DNA of 43,179 nucleotides from the IMG/VR virus record IMGVR_UViG_3300010373_000019, positions 1 through 43,179 of that record, one strand, 5' to 3'. The position numbers were made by a program, and so were the translations under genes. The notes below the pieces were generated by a model. It worked only from the letters and a program-made list of their open reading frames with translations. It was not told where the DNA came from and did no database searches. Origin of the DNA: a virus. Below, one piece after another: positions 16,762 to 23,812 of this stretch. The stretch's first letter is position 1, and every line of letters begins with the position of its first letter.

Positions 16762-17310
16762 TTAGTCCTCCCATGGAGTAACTGCTGCTGAGGATACATA
16801 CAAATCATTATCCTTAAGATCCTTATCAAACTTAAACCACCTAAAAATACGAATGCGCCGTTCTTTATCTTTCACATTAAGTTTTTGGCAGAGATGGGTA
16901 GCTGCCACGGAAGCATAGTATAGATAAATATCCTTAAAGAGAATTATGTTTGTCTCTCCATTTCGGAAGGCCCTCCAAATACTTCCAGCTATTCCCTCTT
17001 CTGCATAACGTTCGGTAGGTTGCCCATCCGTGCTATATAGACAGTCTGTCCAACCTGTATTTACTAGGAATATTTCATATCCTTTCATAATAATTTCAGT
17101 GTCACCAACAAATACTAGGTAATCATCGTCACTAGTGGTTTTACTGGGACGCTCTATGTGACGACTGCCAGTAGGAACAATCAGGCTAGTTGGGATGCTT
17201 AGTAGATCTGAAATAGCCTTAATTCTTTCACCAGTAATATCATAAGACAATGGCTTAATGTTATCGAAATCATCCATGCTAGCAGGCTTTTCTTTTTCCC
17301 AGATGCTCAT
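16762..17310 (-). CDS. Nucleotidyltransferase-like protein inside the split polymerase locus
   Basis: The 182-residue protein carries PTGSRHIERPSKTTSDDDYL (about residues 46-65). This fits the Pol-beta-type nucleotidyltransferase pattern of a GS turn followed by an Asp-x-Asp metal site. A second acidic strand and a C-terminal helical part (CQKLNVKDKERRIRIFRWF) follow, as in phage nucleotidyltransferase-like proteins. Substrate unknown: nucleic-acid modification, a toxin-like activity or a non-enzymatic role are all possible. No LAGLIDADG, HNH or GIY-YIG motif is seen, so it is not an obvious homing endonuclease. Confidence 0.55.
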   Translation of the reverse strand: MSIWEKEKPASMDDFDNIKPLSYDITGERIKAISDLLSIPTSLIVPTGSRHIERPSKTTSDDDYLVFVGDTEIIMKGYEIFLVNTGWTDCLYSTDGQPTERYAEEGIAGSIWRAFRNGETNIILFKDIYLYYASVAATHLCQKLNVKDKERRIRIFRWFKFDKDLKDNDLYVSSAAVTPWED

Positions 17311-17311
17311 G

Positions 17312-18316
17312 TTAATCTTCTCCCTTGATGGATTTGAATTTCACGGTATCTTTCCAGTAAGGTTGACTGCCACAGTAGATACTGCCGAGAAAACCTAGAC
17401 TCTTAGGTAGTTCAGGATACATGATGGAATGGCCAACCATGGTGTCATGGATTTCACCTCTTGTCACGACACCATTGTGGGTGAGGAGAAATGGAATATC
17501 GAACATACCATTCTGCACTACTTTTATACTCTTTTCATTCCCCAAGACTCTCTGAATAGCTCGCCAGATTTGCATTTCCTCATCTATTGTCCATTTGTCT
17601 ACAATGGGGATGACACAGGCCAGCTCGGGGCTGCTGGCGAAACTAATGCAACTTACCTCGTAATTTAGAACTTCAATGTCGAAACCTACGAGGGGTTCAT
17701 TCTCGTAGAAACGTAGCCAATCTAGTGCATCTCCACAGCTTTGGTGGGAGTATACAAGGCTACGATCGGGATACCTAAACTCAGGGAATTGACTTTCCTC
17801 TTTTGCTTTCTTCATATCAGTGGCAATCAAGTAGCGGTATGTGTACATACCACGGATTGCTTGGCTGGGATGGAAGGTGGGGATTACCTTCTTGCCTTCA
17901 ATCAATTTACTTTCAAAAACATAACCACGATACATGGAGAGGTGAGTTAAGCTACACAGAGCAGCGAAGGAAGCTGGGCCAAGGGCAATGATGATGTTGG
18001 GATTAATGTCAATTAACTCATCTCGCAGGGATTCAACATACTGATATCCAGCATCGGTAAATACCCCCTTATCCTCATCCACAAACTTGTTGCGATAGAT
18101 TACCTTCTCTTTAATGAGGTTGGTGATGTAGCATTCCCCACGGATAATGCCTGCATTGTGCAGGCACTGTTCGAGGATCAGGCCAGCTGGCCCGGAGAAG
18201 GGGCGCATGGCATTCATATCATAGCCACTGCTGAAATCACCAACAATGGCTATCTTGCTACCCTTCTTACCGTTAGCAGGAACTAGCTTGGTATTTCCTG
18301 TCTCTGGGTAGAACAT
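17312..18316 (-). CDS. UDG-like domain fused to 3'-5' exonuclease Exo I and II (split polymerase, part 1)
   Basis: The 334-residue protein has a uracil-DNA-glycosylase-superfamily region at about 20-185 (IAIVGDFSSGYDMNAMRPFS, NIIIALGPASFAAL, VIPTFHPSQAIR). A DEDD exonuclease start follows. Exo I is GFDIEVLNYEVSCIS with its Asp-x-Glu, and Exo II is VVQNGMFDIPFLL. It ends shortly after PYWKDTVKFK, just where Exo III should follow; Exo III opens the protein encoded at 14830-16365. Whether the UDG-like part is active is open: SPO1-type phage polymerases also carry such a domain. ATG at 18316 follows GAGGTG. Confidence 0.82.
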   Translation of the reverse strand: MFYPETGNTKLVPANGKKGSKIAIVGDFSSGYDMNAMRPFSGPAGLILEQCLHNAGIIRGECYITNLIKEKVIYRNKFVDEDKGVFTDAGYQYVESLRDELIDINPNIIIALGPASFAALCSLTHLSMYRGYVFESKLIEGKKVIPTFHPSQAIRGMYTYRYLIATDMKKAKEESQFPEFRYPDRSLVYSHQSCGDALDWLRFYENEPLVGFDIEVLNYEVSCISFASSPELACVIPIVDKWTIDEEMQIWRAIQRVLGNEKSIKVVQNGMFDIPFLLTHNGVVTRGEIHDTMVGHSIMYPELPKSLGFLGSIYCGSQPYWKDTVKFKSIKGED

Positions 18317-18324
18317 CACTCACC

Positions 18325-19641
18325 TCACTTTTGCTTTGCATCCTCTTCGACTTTCAGGAGGAAGCGGTTCTTGTATTCTGGGTTCTTATCAATGCCGGTT
18401 GGATTCATTCCCTCTAGGTAAGCTGCTCGCAGTGTTGCGCCACTGCCGGCAAATGGAACAAGGATGTTACCACCTGGAGGACAGAATGTTTGGCAGAGAT
18501 TTCGCATCATACTTACTGGACGCTGCGCAGGGTGATAGGCATCTTGATCGTTGCTGTACTGGAAGGTATTAGTACGTCCCTTGATGTAGATCAGAGGGAA
18601 TCCCTTCCTGCATACGAGGAATGGTTCGTAGGCGCGAGTTAGGACGTCTGGGTTCATTGACTTACTTCCGTTGTTCTTCAACCAAACGGCGGGGGTAATG
18701 TCAACCTTCCAGCCTGCTTCTTCCATTACTTCGAGGATGTCGATATACCAACGCATATTGAACCACCAGATCATGGTACAATTATCACCAGCTACCCGAT
18801 ATAGCTTGGGAAGGATATCATCAAGGAATTTGCGATACTTATTGGGTGGAACATCAATATAGGAAGCATACTTCAACTTCTTCTCGATACTATCGGAAGG
18901 ATTATTCTCACTACTTCCAGATTCGAGGTTGATACCATAAGGAGGGTCACATTCGATGAAGTTGATCTTACTATTATCTTTGAGGGAATCAAGGTAGGGG
19001 AAGATATCACTGATGATGTAGTCATCCTTGGCCCTCTTGAGGACAAAGGTTTCGGGAGATTCTTTACCTCCTGACCTATCTATTTCCTTCTGCACTCGTT
19101 CTTGCTGACGCTTGGCAAGCTCCTGGATGATTACCTCCTCCTCTGCCTTTTTGAGTACCTTCATTGCATCATCGGCAGTTTTACAATTTCCTAGTTCGGG
19201 AAGGATGTCTATGGCGCCTGCTAATCGGAGATTATTACTGACCGTCATGGCAGACTTACCGAGTAGTTCGGCTGTCTTTCTACCTGACCAATTGATGTCT
19301 TTCTCTGCGTAGAGATCATGGATTTTTGCAGTGAGTTTGGCCTTCTCCTGCCAAGTCATATCCTGTCGATGGATGTTCTCGAATAGTTCAACTTCTCTGG
19401 CGTCGATTTCATCTTCTGTGTGGCGTATGATGGCAGGAATGTCGGAGAGGCCAAGTTGCTTACTTGCAGTGTAACGGCGTCCTCCGGCAAGGAGGGTCAT
19501 ATCTTCGGAGAGACATATTGGTTGGATAACACCCTTCTCTTTGATGGATTCCATGAGTCCTTCGAGGTCTCCCATGTCCTCACGAAAGCGGGTGCCGAAG
19601 TTGATGGCATCCAGCTTGACTTTCTTCATGGTGTATTTCAT
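18325..19641 (-). CDS. ParB-domain / DNA methyltransferase fusion
   Basis: The 438-residue protein starts with a ParB/Noc-like N-terminal domain (about 1-115) containing LLAGGRRYTASKQLG and ELFENIHRQDM, the CTP/nuclease-fold boxes of the family. A helix-turn-helix follows (NWSGRKTAELLGKSAMTVSN). From about 220 comes a methyltransferase: ECDPPYG (motif IV) precedes FAGSGATLRAAYL (motif I), the beta-class order for N6-adenine or N4-cytosine enzymes. Phages use such enzymes to protect DNA from host restriction. The AAGGAA ribosome site supports the ATG at 19641. Confidence 0.88.
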   Translation of the reverse strand: MKYTMKKVKLDAINFGTRFREDMGDLEGLMESIKEKGVIQPICLSEDMTLLAGGRRYTASKQLGLSDIPAIIRHTEDEIDAREVELFENIHRQDMTWQEKAKLTAKIHDLYAEKDINWSGRKTAELLGKSAMTVSNNLRLAGAIDILPELGNCKTADDAMKVLKKAEEEVIIQELAKRQQERVQKEIDRSGGKESPETFVLKRAKDDYIISDIFPYLDSLKDNSKINFIECDPPYGINLESGSSENNPSDSIEKKLKYASYIDVPPNKYRKFLDDILPKLYRVAGDNCTMIWWFNMRWYIDILEVMEEAGWKVDITPAVWLKNNGSKSMNPDVLTRAYEPFLVCRKGFPLIYIKGRTNTFQYSNDQDAYHPAQRPVSMMRNLCQTFCPPGGNILVPFAGSGATLRAAYLEGMNPTGIDKNPEYKNRFLLKVEEDAKQK

Positions 19642-19871
19642 TGACCAAGTTCCTTCATCAGTGCTGCTAGTTCTTCGGGAGAGAGATTTGCAAGGAGTTT
19701 CTCGGCTGCACTCATTTTTGGTTTAGCTTGCCTCTCTTTTGCCTTAGCTACTTTTGCCTTCGCAGCAGGCCGTTCAATCTCCCTCCGGCGGTGAATGTTG
19801 ATGAGGTGCTCCCTCAATTCCTCATCACTCATTTCATCCATCGGTTTTACTAGGGTGAGTATTTGGGACAT
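19638..19871 (-). CDS. Small helical protein, Lys/Ala-rich
   Basis: The 77-residue protein (start MSQILTLVKPMDEMSDEELR) has a strong AGAGGA site 6 nt before the ATG; a longer frame upstream would run through the terminator at 19891-19922. It has a basic Ala/Lys-rich centre and a C-terminal EKLLANLSPEELAALMKELG helix resembling the ends of the proteins at 23905 and 29540. Its stop overlaps the ParB-methyltransferase start. Confidence 0.6.
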   Translation of the reverse strand: MSQILTLVKPMDEMSDEELREHLINIHRRREIERPAAKAKVAKAKERQAKPKMSAAEKLLANLSPEELAALMKELGQ

Positions 19872-19890
19872 TTCTCTTTCCTCTAGATAG

Positions 19891-19922
19891 AAAAAATCCC
19901 ACCCCGGTGTATTGGGGTGGGA
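19891..19922 (-). terminator. Intrinsic terminator inside the replication block
   Basis: On the minus strand a perfect 9-bp stem (TCCCACCCC/GGGGTGGGA) with an 8-nt loop is followed by T6. It lies 12 bases after the stop of the DUF669-like gene and only about 20 bases before the next start. No promoter is visible in that gap, so the methyltransferase and polymerase genes must rely on read-through or antitermination. Confidence 0.88.
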
Positions 19923-19934
19923 AATTTCACTCAA

Positions 19935-20408
19935 TTAACCCCTCTTGCGGATAGGGGGCTTACCACGGCCAGCTACATTCTCACTCGGGATGCGAGGGAT
20001 ACGAATGTTATTGAATACCATGTCGCTATCTCCGCGAGGCTCAGTCAATCCTACCTCAGTCACCGCAGATTGGCCAACAAGTTCCATAGCCAAATTCTCC
20101 GCATCGAAACCATTGCGGTAAGATTCCTCCGGTACATTAAAATGATGGAGGAAGCGCTTCAACATCAAGAGCTTAAAGGCACCATTTTCGTCACCCTCGT
20201 AGGGGAGGGTAATGTAGTGGGTGATGTTTGGAGCATTCAGTTCCAAGTCAGTGAAGCCCAAGGTGGCCTTGTACATTGGCGCACCAGGATGCTTACTATT
20301 CTCACCCGTCTGGGTGAGCTCACACCCAGTGATCTGGAGTTCGTATCGACCGATGGAAACTGGCGCCTGCTCTTTCACATCATCGAAGTTTGCTGCAATG
20401 TAAGTCAT
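19935..20408 (-). CDS. Putative ssDNA-binding protein, DUF669-like
   Basis: The 157-residue protein (start MTYIAANFDDVKEQAPVSIG) has the layout of DUF669 phage proteins. An N-terminal beta-rich part (GRYELQITGCELTQTGENSK) is followed by an FKLLMLKRFLHHF helix and an AMELVGQSAVTEVGL...NNIRIPRI end. These are candidate single-strand-binding proteins working with Sak4-type annealing ATPases. It ends in a basic tail (GKPPIRKRG), not in an acidic SSB tip. The ATG at 20408 follows GAGAGA; an upstream ATG at 20459 lacks a good site. Confidence 0.6.
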   Translation of the reverse strand: MTYIAANFDDVKEQAPVSIGRYELQITGCELTQTGENSKHPGAPMYKATLGFTDLELNAPNITHYITLPYEGDENGAFKLLMLKRFLHHFNVPEESYRNGFDAENLAMELVGQSAVTEVGLTEPRGDSDMVFNNIRIPRIPSENVAGRGKPPIRKRG

Positions 20409-20477
20409 TTTAGTTTCTCTCAGTTTGGTTAGTTTCGTGCCCCACATTGTTTTCCACATGGTGGGGAGTTATCTACC

Positions 20478-20500
20478 GAGTGTAAAAAATTTTTACACCC
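20478..20500. repeat. Dispersed 23-bp palindrome, copy 3
   Basis: GAGTGTAAA-N5-TTTACACCC, one mismatch in the outer arm. It contains the stop codon of the 49-residue gene and lies 70 bases upstream of the DUF669-like start on the minus strand. Confidence 0.88.
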
Positions 20501-20642
20501 TTCCTGCTTTCCGCCGAATGGTTTGGCGAACATCGTCCAGGAGTTGCTTGGACAATTCTTCTGGAGTTACCGGATCACGGGCAATCTTTTCCTTCCTTTG
20601 CTCGTCTTTCCCGTAATATGGAATACAGGTGCGCTTCTTCAT
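20493..20642 (-). CDS. Small hypothetical protein (49 aa)
   Basis: The frame starts MKKRTCIPYYGKDEQRKEKI and ends in RRKAGRV. Its ATG overlaps the stop of the Sak4-like gene (ATGA), so it is probably coupled. Its TAA is embedded in palindrome copy 3. Charged and helical; function unknown. Confidence 0.6.
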   Translation of the reverse strand: MKKRTCIPYYGKDEQRKEKIARDPVTPEELSKQLLDDVRQTIRRKAGRV

Positions 20643-21448
20643 TTTAGCTTACCTTCTTTCTCAAGTTGGAGGATCAGGCCGAGGCCTTGTTTTCCTTCGA
20701 GGGGTTTGGAGAAATCGAGGGATACATTCTCGTAGGGATCAAGACCTTTGATACTCGTTCGAACGGTTGTGGTGATGCGATCGGGGACTGTCTGCAACTT
20801 ATGGACGATGTTTCCCTTCCCATCATTCTCCGCCTCCGCGACGAAGATATCACTAAAGAGGAGGGGAATCTTGGTTTTAAGGCGACCTGTCATCATCGGT
20901 TGGCGGTAGATTTTCTTGCTCAGGGAGTCTTGCCGCAGTTCAAGATGGCCTGGCATGTAGATTGTCTTGCCCATACTAATCAATGTTCGGCAGACATTGG
21001 TGAAGGTTACCATCTGCGGACCGTAGTCATCCTGCTGCGGCCACTGACCTGCCCTACCATTAATGGAGAGAGTACGATCCATGATAAGATCAAGGAAGGT
21101 GGTGGCACTATCGAAGCCGATGGCATCATAGGGGTCGAAGAAACCATCATTCATCCTCTCGGTAAAGTCCTTTTGCCACTGGAGGAACATGTCACTGTTG
21201 AGTTGGGTTACCTTATCTCCACCTTTGTCCTTACTCAAGGAGGTGACGTTGAGGTTGAGGTTGTCAGCTAGGAATTCCTCATAATCAACGTCGTATCCTC
21301 GTAGGGATAATAGAGCATTGCTGTCGAAGAGATAGGCAAACTTCTTCCCAGGGAGTGTGAGGAACTGGGTTGTTTTCCCACTTCCCGTATCTCCAAGGAC
21401 AAGGATACGGTGAGCGGTTGTTTCATTAGCTTGTTTTGCATTAGGCAT
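20639..21448 (-). CDS. Sak4-like / AAA_24 P-loop ATPase, putative recombinase
   Basis: The 269-residue protein has a Walker A GDTGSGKTT at about 19-27 and a RecA-like core with a likely Walker B around YDAIGFDSATTFLDL. The size and the IYMPGHLELRQD-type strand fit phage AAA_24 proteins, which include the Sak4 single-strand-annealing group. It lies between an SSB-tip protein and a DUF669-like protein, with a Cas4-like nuclease upstream, which together make a plausible recombination and replication-restart module. Confidence 0.75.
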   Translation of the reverse strand: MPNAKQANETTAHRILVLGDTGSGKTTQFLTLPGKKFAYLFDSNALLSLRGYDVDYEEFLADNLNLNVTSLSKDKGGDKVTQLNSDMFLQWQKDFTERMNDGFFDPYDAIGFDSATTFLDLIMDRTLSINGRAGQWPQQDDYGPQMVTFTNVCRTLISMGKTIYMPGHLELRQDSLSKKIYRQPMMTGRLKTKIPLLFSDIFVAEAENDGKGNIVHKLQTVPDRITTTVRTSIKGLDPYENVSLDFSKPLEGKQGLGLILQLEKEGKLK

Positions 21449-21614
21449 AGTATACCTTCTTGGTTACTTCCTGTACTTGGGTGACTATGATTCCGTCATC
21501 CTTTGTATCTAATTGTTCCAACATATCCTTTAGTTGTTTGGAAGTCACATCACCCATGTGAGTGAACTTTATGGAGAATTCCGTTTCTATCTGAGTTACC
21601 TTTTTCTTGTTCAT
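21441..21614 (-). CDS. Small hypothetical protein (57 aa)
   Basis: The frame starts MNKKKVTQIETEFSIKFTHM and ends in TKKVYYA. It overlaps the Sak4-like start by 8 bases and fills an otherwise empty 177-base gap. A possible ribosome site (GAGGA) is 9 nt upstream. The sequence suggests a small alpha/beta fold. Function unknown. Confidence 0.6.
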   Translation of the reverse strand: MNKKKVTQIETEFSIKFTHMGDVTSKQLKDMLEQLDTKDDGIIVTQVQEVTKKVYYA

Positions 21615-21625
21615 TATGATTGTCC

Positions 21626-21931
21626 TCAGAATGGGATTTCTTCATCTTTCCTTCTAATTCTCTGATATTCCTCTAGTTTTGCCTTTAACTCTTTATTTTT
21701 GTTCTGTTCAGCTATCCACCATTCGGCACGTTGCTGACTCTCCTTCTGTAATTCCGAAATCCGTACGGATTTAATATCTTCCAAGGGGATTGCTTCTTCG
21801 ACACTGAAAGAGATTGTTTTTGTATCACCGTTAGTTTCAATTTTCCTGATCTTTTGCAGCGCATTGATGACTTCCGTGAGGTCACCATAACCGCACAGGT
21901 ACTTGGTGTAATCAATCGTGATCTGGTACAT
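21626..21931 (-). CDS. Coiled-coil protein with an SSB-like acidic C-terminal tip
   Basis: The 101-residue protein has a short N-terminal beta/alpha part (MYQITIDYTKYLCGYGDLTE), then a long charged helix (about 58-92). It ends in RRKDEEIPF. The last six residues, DEEIPF, closely match the DDDIPF tip of bacterial SSB, which recruits repair and restart proteins. There is no OB fold, so it is not itself a typical SSB. It lies between the Cas4-like nuclease and the Sak4-like ATPase and overlaps the nuclease stop (TAATG). Confidence 0.65.
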   Translation of the reverse strand: MYQITIDYTKYLCGYGDLTEVINALQKIRKIETNGDTKTISFSVEEAIPLEDIKSVRISELQKESQQRAEWWIAEQNKNKELKAKLEEYQRIRRKDEEIPF

Positions 21932-22932
21932 TACTTGTTTCCTTCTTCAATGAGTTTCTCTAGCTTGAGTACATCGAAGGGTTCCCATCTAGCTTCAATG
22001 TAGCCAGCGGGAGGTTCTTTTAATACACCGGGATCGGAGCATGTGCTACAGATGGGAAGGAATGGGCACTTACTATACTTGCCGTAACATTGATCTTCAT
22101 TGCGACGGAAGTTACCATCCTTCAACACCCTTTCATTCTTCTCCCACTCATGCCTTTCCTCAGTCATTGCGCCAATCCAGCGCCGGGTATCGGTAATCCA
22201 TTCCTCAAGGAGGTACCAGGAGTGGGATACTGGCACAAAACGAAATGCATCATGGACTTTTTTATGGACTAAGGAACAATCTACCCAGACATCTTGCAGG
22301 TCAGGATAATAGAGGGAACCGACCATCTGGTAACCCTTCACCTGACTAGCAGCATTCCAACTTTCTAGGTAATCGGTGTCGAAATTACCATTAATGCGAT
22401 AGAGGGTCGTGGTCTTGTGTTCGAGGACATGTACTCCGTTGTAATCAACTACCTTATCAAGTTTCCCAACATACCATGTGTCACTCAAACCCGGGAAGGG
22501 CATTGCTATTGGTTGCTCAATGCCTAGGACATTACTCTCCGAGAGCATCCTCCCTCGTTGGTCGATGTAGTTGTAGTACATTTCCCCAGCAACTCCAGGT
22601 GTACGAGCACCGAGGTTGGCCGCATCCTCAAGGGAGAGATTGTATTCGTAGTTGTTTTCCTCCCACTCCTTTCGGAACGCTGCAATTGCCAGATCGAGGC
22701 GATCTTCAGGAGTTGCATCGGGGCCGGCTCCCCAGACGGCATCCATCCCAGCATGCCAGCAACTGCCAAATACTAGGGCAGGCGCCTTCCTTGTATCTAC
22801 CCCACCTGTATCATCTGCGCCCATGCTAATTGTCCACCCGAGTATATGTCGGATGAAATACTTGCGTGGACATTCCTTATAGGTGGAGATTTCTGTATTG
22901 TCATGGTATTGTGAGTTCTTTGTGAATGGCAC
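21931..22932 (-). CDS. Cas4-like PD-(D/E)XK exonuclease, putative Fe-S
   Basis: The 333-residue protein has an N-terminal STYKECPRKYFIRHIL helix, the catalytic GKLDKVV (Asp) and VLEHKTTT (Glu-x-Lys) motifs in the middle, and a C-terminal cysteine cluster CYGKYSKCPFLPICSTC. With the Cys of YKECPRKY, this forms the Cas4/AddB-type iron-sulphur cluster. It would resect DNA ends for recombination. The start is GTG at 22932 after GAGGA (7 nt); no ATG fits. Confidence 0.82.
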   Translation of the reverse strand: MPFTKNSQYHDNTEISTYKECPRKYFIRHILGWTISMGADDTGGVDTRKAPALVFGSCWHAGMDAVWGAGPDATPEDRLDLAIAAFRKEWEENNYEYNLSLEDAANLGARTPGVAGEMYYNYIDQRGRMLSESNVLGIEQPIAMPFPGLSDTWYVGKLDKVVDYNGVHVLEHKTTTLYRINGNFDTDYLESWNAASQVKGYQMVGSLYYPDLQDVWVDCSLVHKKVHDAFRFVPVSHSWYLLEEWITDTRRWIGAMTEERHEWEKNERVLKDGNFRRNEDQCYGKYSKCPFLPICSTCSDPGVLKEPPAGYIEARWEPFDVLKLEKLIEEGNK

Positions 22933-22942
22933 TTTAGTTTCC

Positions 22943-23242
22943 TCAATTGTTTGTTGTTACGATTGTTGAGGCTTCATATCTGTCCCCTCGGAAGAGTAGG
23001 AAGTTTACCCTGCCATACCACTCTGCTAGGATGGCCGTCGCAATGCAATTCATGCTAGCGGGGCCACCGATAAGTAGATGATCTTCTTCCGTTGCATCTT
23101 TCAAGCCATCCTTGATGAAAGTGTATGCTTGGGGGATATCCTGCATAGTTGTGTAGGGAATATTAAGAAAGGTTAGTTCACCAAATTCCACTGCAGCACT
23201 ATAGTCATGGCCGCCATCATTAAGGATATACACTTTACTCAT
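22943..23242 (-). CDS. Conserved phage protein, Rossmann-like
   Basis: The 99-residue protein starts MSKVYILNDGGHDYSAAVEF and alternates strands and helices (HLLIGGPASMNCIATAILAE, then VNFLLFRGDRYEAS). The NDGGHDYSAA start recurs in uncharacterised phage early proteins as I recall. No catalytic site can be named. It sits just upstream of the Cas4-like gene. Confidence 0.55.
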   Translation of the reverse strand: MSKVYILNDGGHDYSAAVEFGELTFLNIPYTTMQDIPQAYTFIKDGLKDATEEDHLLIGGPASMNCIATAILAEWYGRVNFLLFRGDRYEASTIVTTNN

Positions 23243-23249
23243 CTTATTT

Positions 23250-23654
23250 TCACTTAGTTGGAGTTAGGGAATTTACACGAGGCCAGTAGAGTTTACCTTC
23301 TCTGTCTTTTACTAAGTAAGATTCTTCATACCTGTAGTAACCTCTGTACCTCAAGGTTGATAAGCTTGTCTTGAGAGTTCGCACTACGGAAGGGTCACTA
23401 GGGTATGTACGGGCCGGAACTATTCCTACCACTGTGCCACTTAGGGTTGTTTTATTTCTATTCTCCCTCCAGGAAACGTGTTGCCCTAGAGAATATCGAC
23501 CTACTCGTTCATCTCTTTCTTTTTGTTCAATCCTCTTCCATTCATTGATGGCATAGGAAAGGGATGGAAGGGAGGAACGGAGGTGGGAGATTTCACTCTC
23601 CAGTCTGCTCAAGTGGTCAGCAAGGGAGGAAATTAACTTATTTACTTTTGTCAT
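23250..23654 (-). CDS. Hypothetical protein with N-terminal coiled coil, no Shine-Dalgarno
   Basis: The 134-residue protein has an N-terminal heptad-like helix (NKLISSLADHLSRLESEISH) and a basic beta-rich C-terminus (SYLVKDREGKLYWPRVNS) like a small barrel. The ATG is preceded by an A/C-rich stretch without any Shine-Dalgarno sequence. The structured segment 23681-23812 lies about 27 bases further upstream. Translation may depend on that structure. Family unknown. Confidence 0.55.
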   Translation of the reverse strand: MTKVNKLISSLADHLSRLESEISHLRSSLPSLSYAINEWKRIEQKERDERVGRYSLGQHVSWRENRNKTTLSGTVVGIVPARTYPSDPSVVRTLKTSLSTLRYRGYYRYEESYLVKDREGKLYWPRVNSLTPTK

Positions 23655-23680
23655 TTTGTTGTTTTGTGTTATTGCAAGGG

Positions 23681-23812
23681 ATTCAAATGCCGGCTGTCTC
23701 TTTGTTACTCCACATTGCTGGATGAAGGCTCAGGGGGATGCAATGTTTTGTAACTGGCGTAGCCCGACAGCTAGGACCTGTCTCACGACACTTTTACCAG
23801 CGGCATTTGAAT
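23681..23812 (-). ncRNA. Structured intergenic segment, candidate non-coding RNA or leader
   Basis: The 250-base gap 23655-23904 holds no good reading frame but several stems. A perfect 12-bp inverted repeat (ATTCAAATGCCG at 23681-23692, its complement at 23801-23812) encloses two hairpins. One is GTTAC/GTAAC plus ACATTGC/GCAATGT (23704-23754). The other is GACAG/CTGTC (23766-23782). GCTGTC at 23693-23698 can pair with GACAGC at 23766-23771 instead, so two folds compete. More stems lie at 23815-23900. The minus strand is chosen from the direction of both flanking genes. Confidence 0.5.

Noticed and set aside
20666-21271. Open frame of 201 codons on the plus strand
   Set aside because: Antisense to the Sak4-like gene, which has a clear Walker A motif and operon context.
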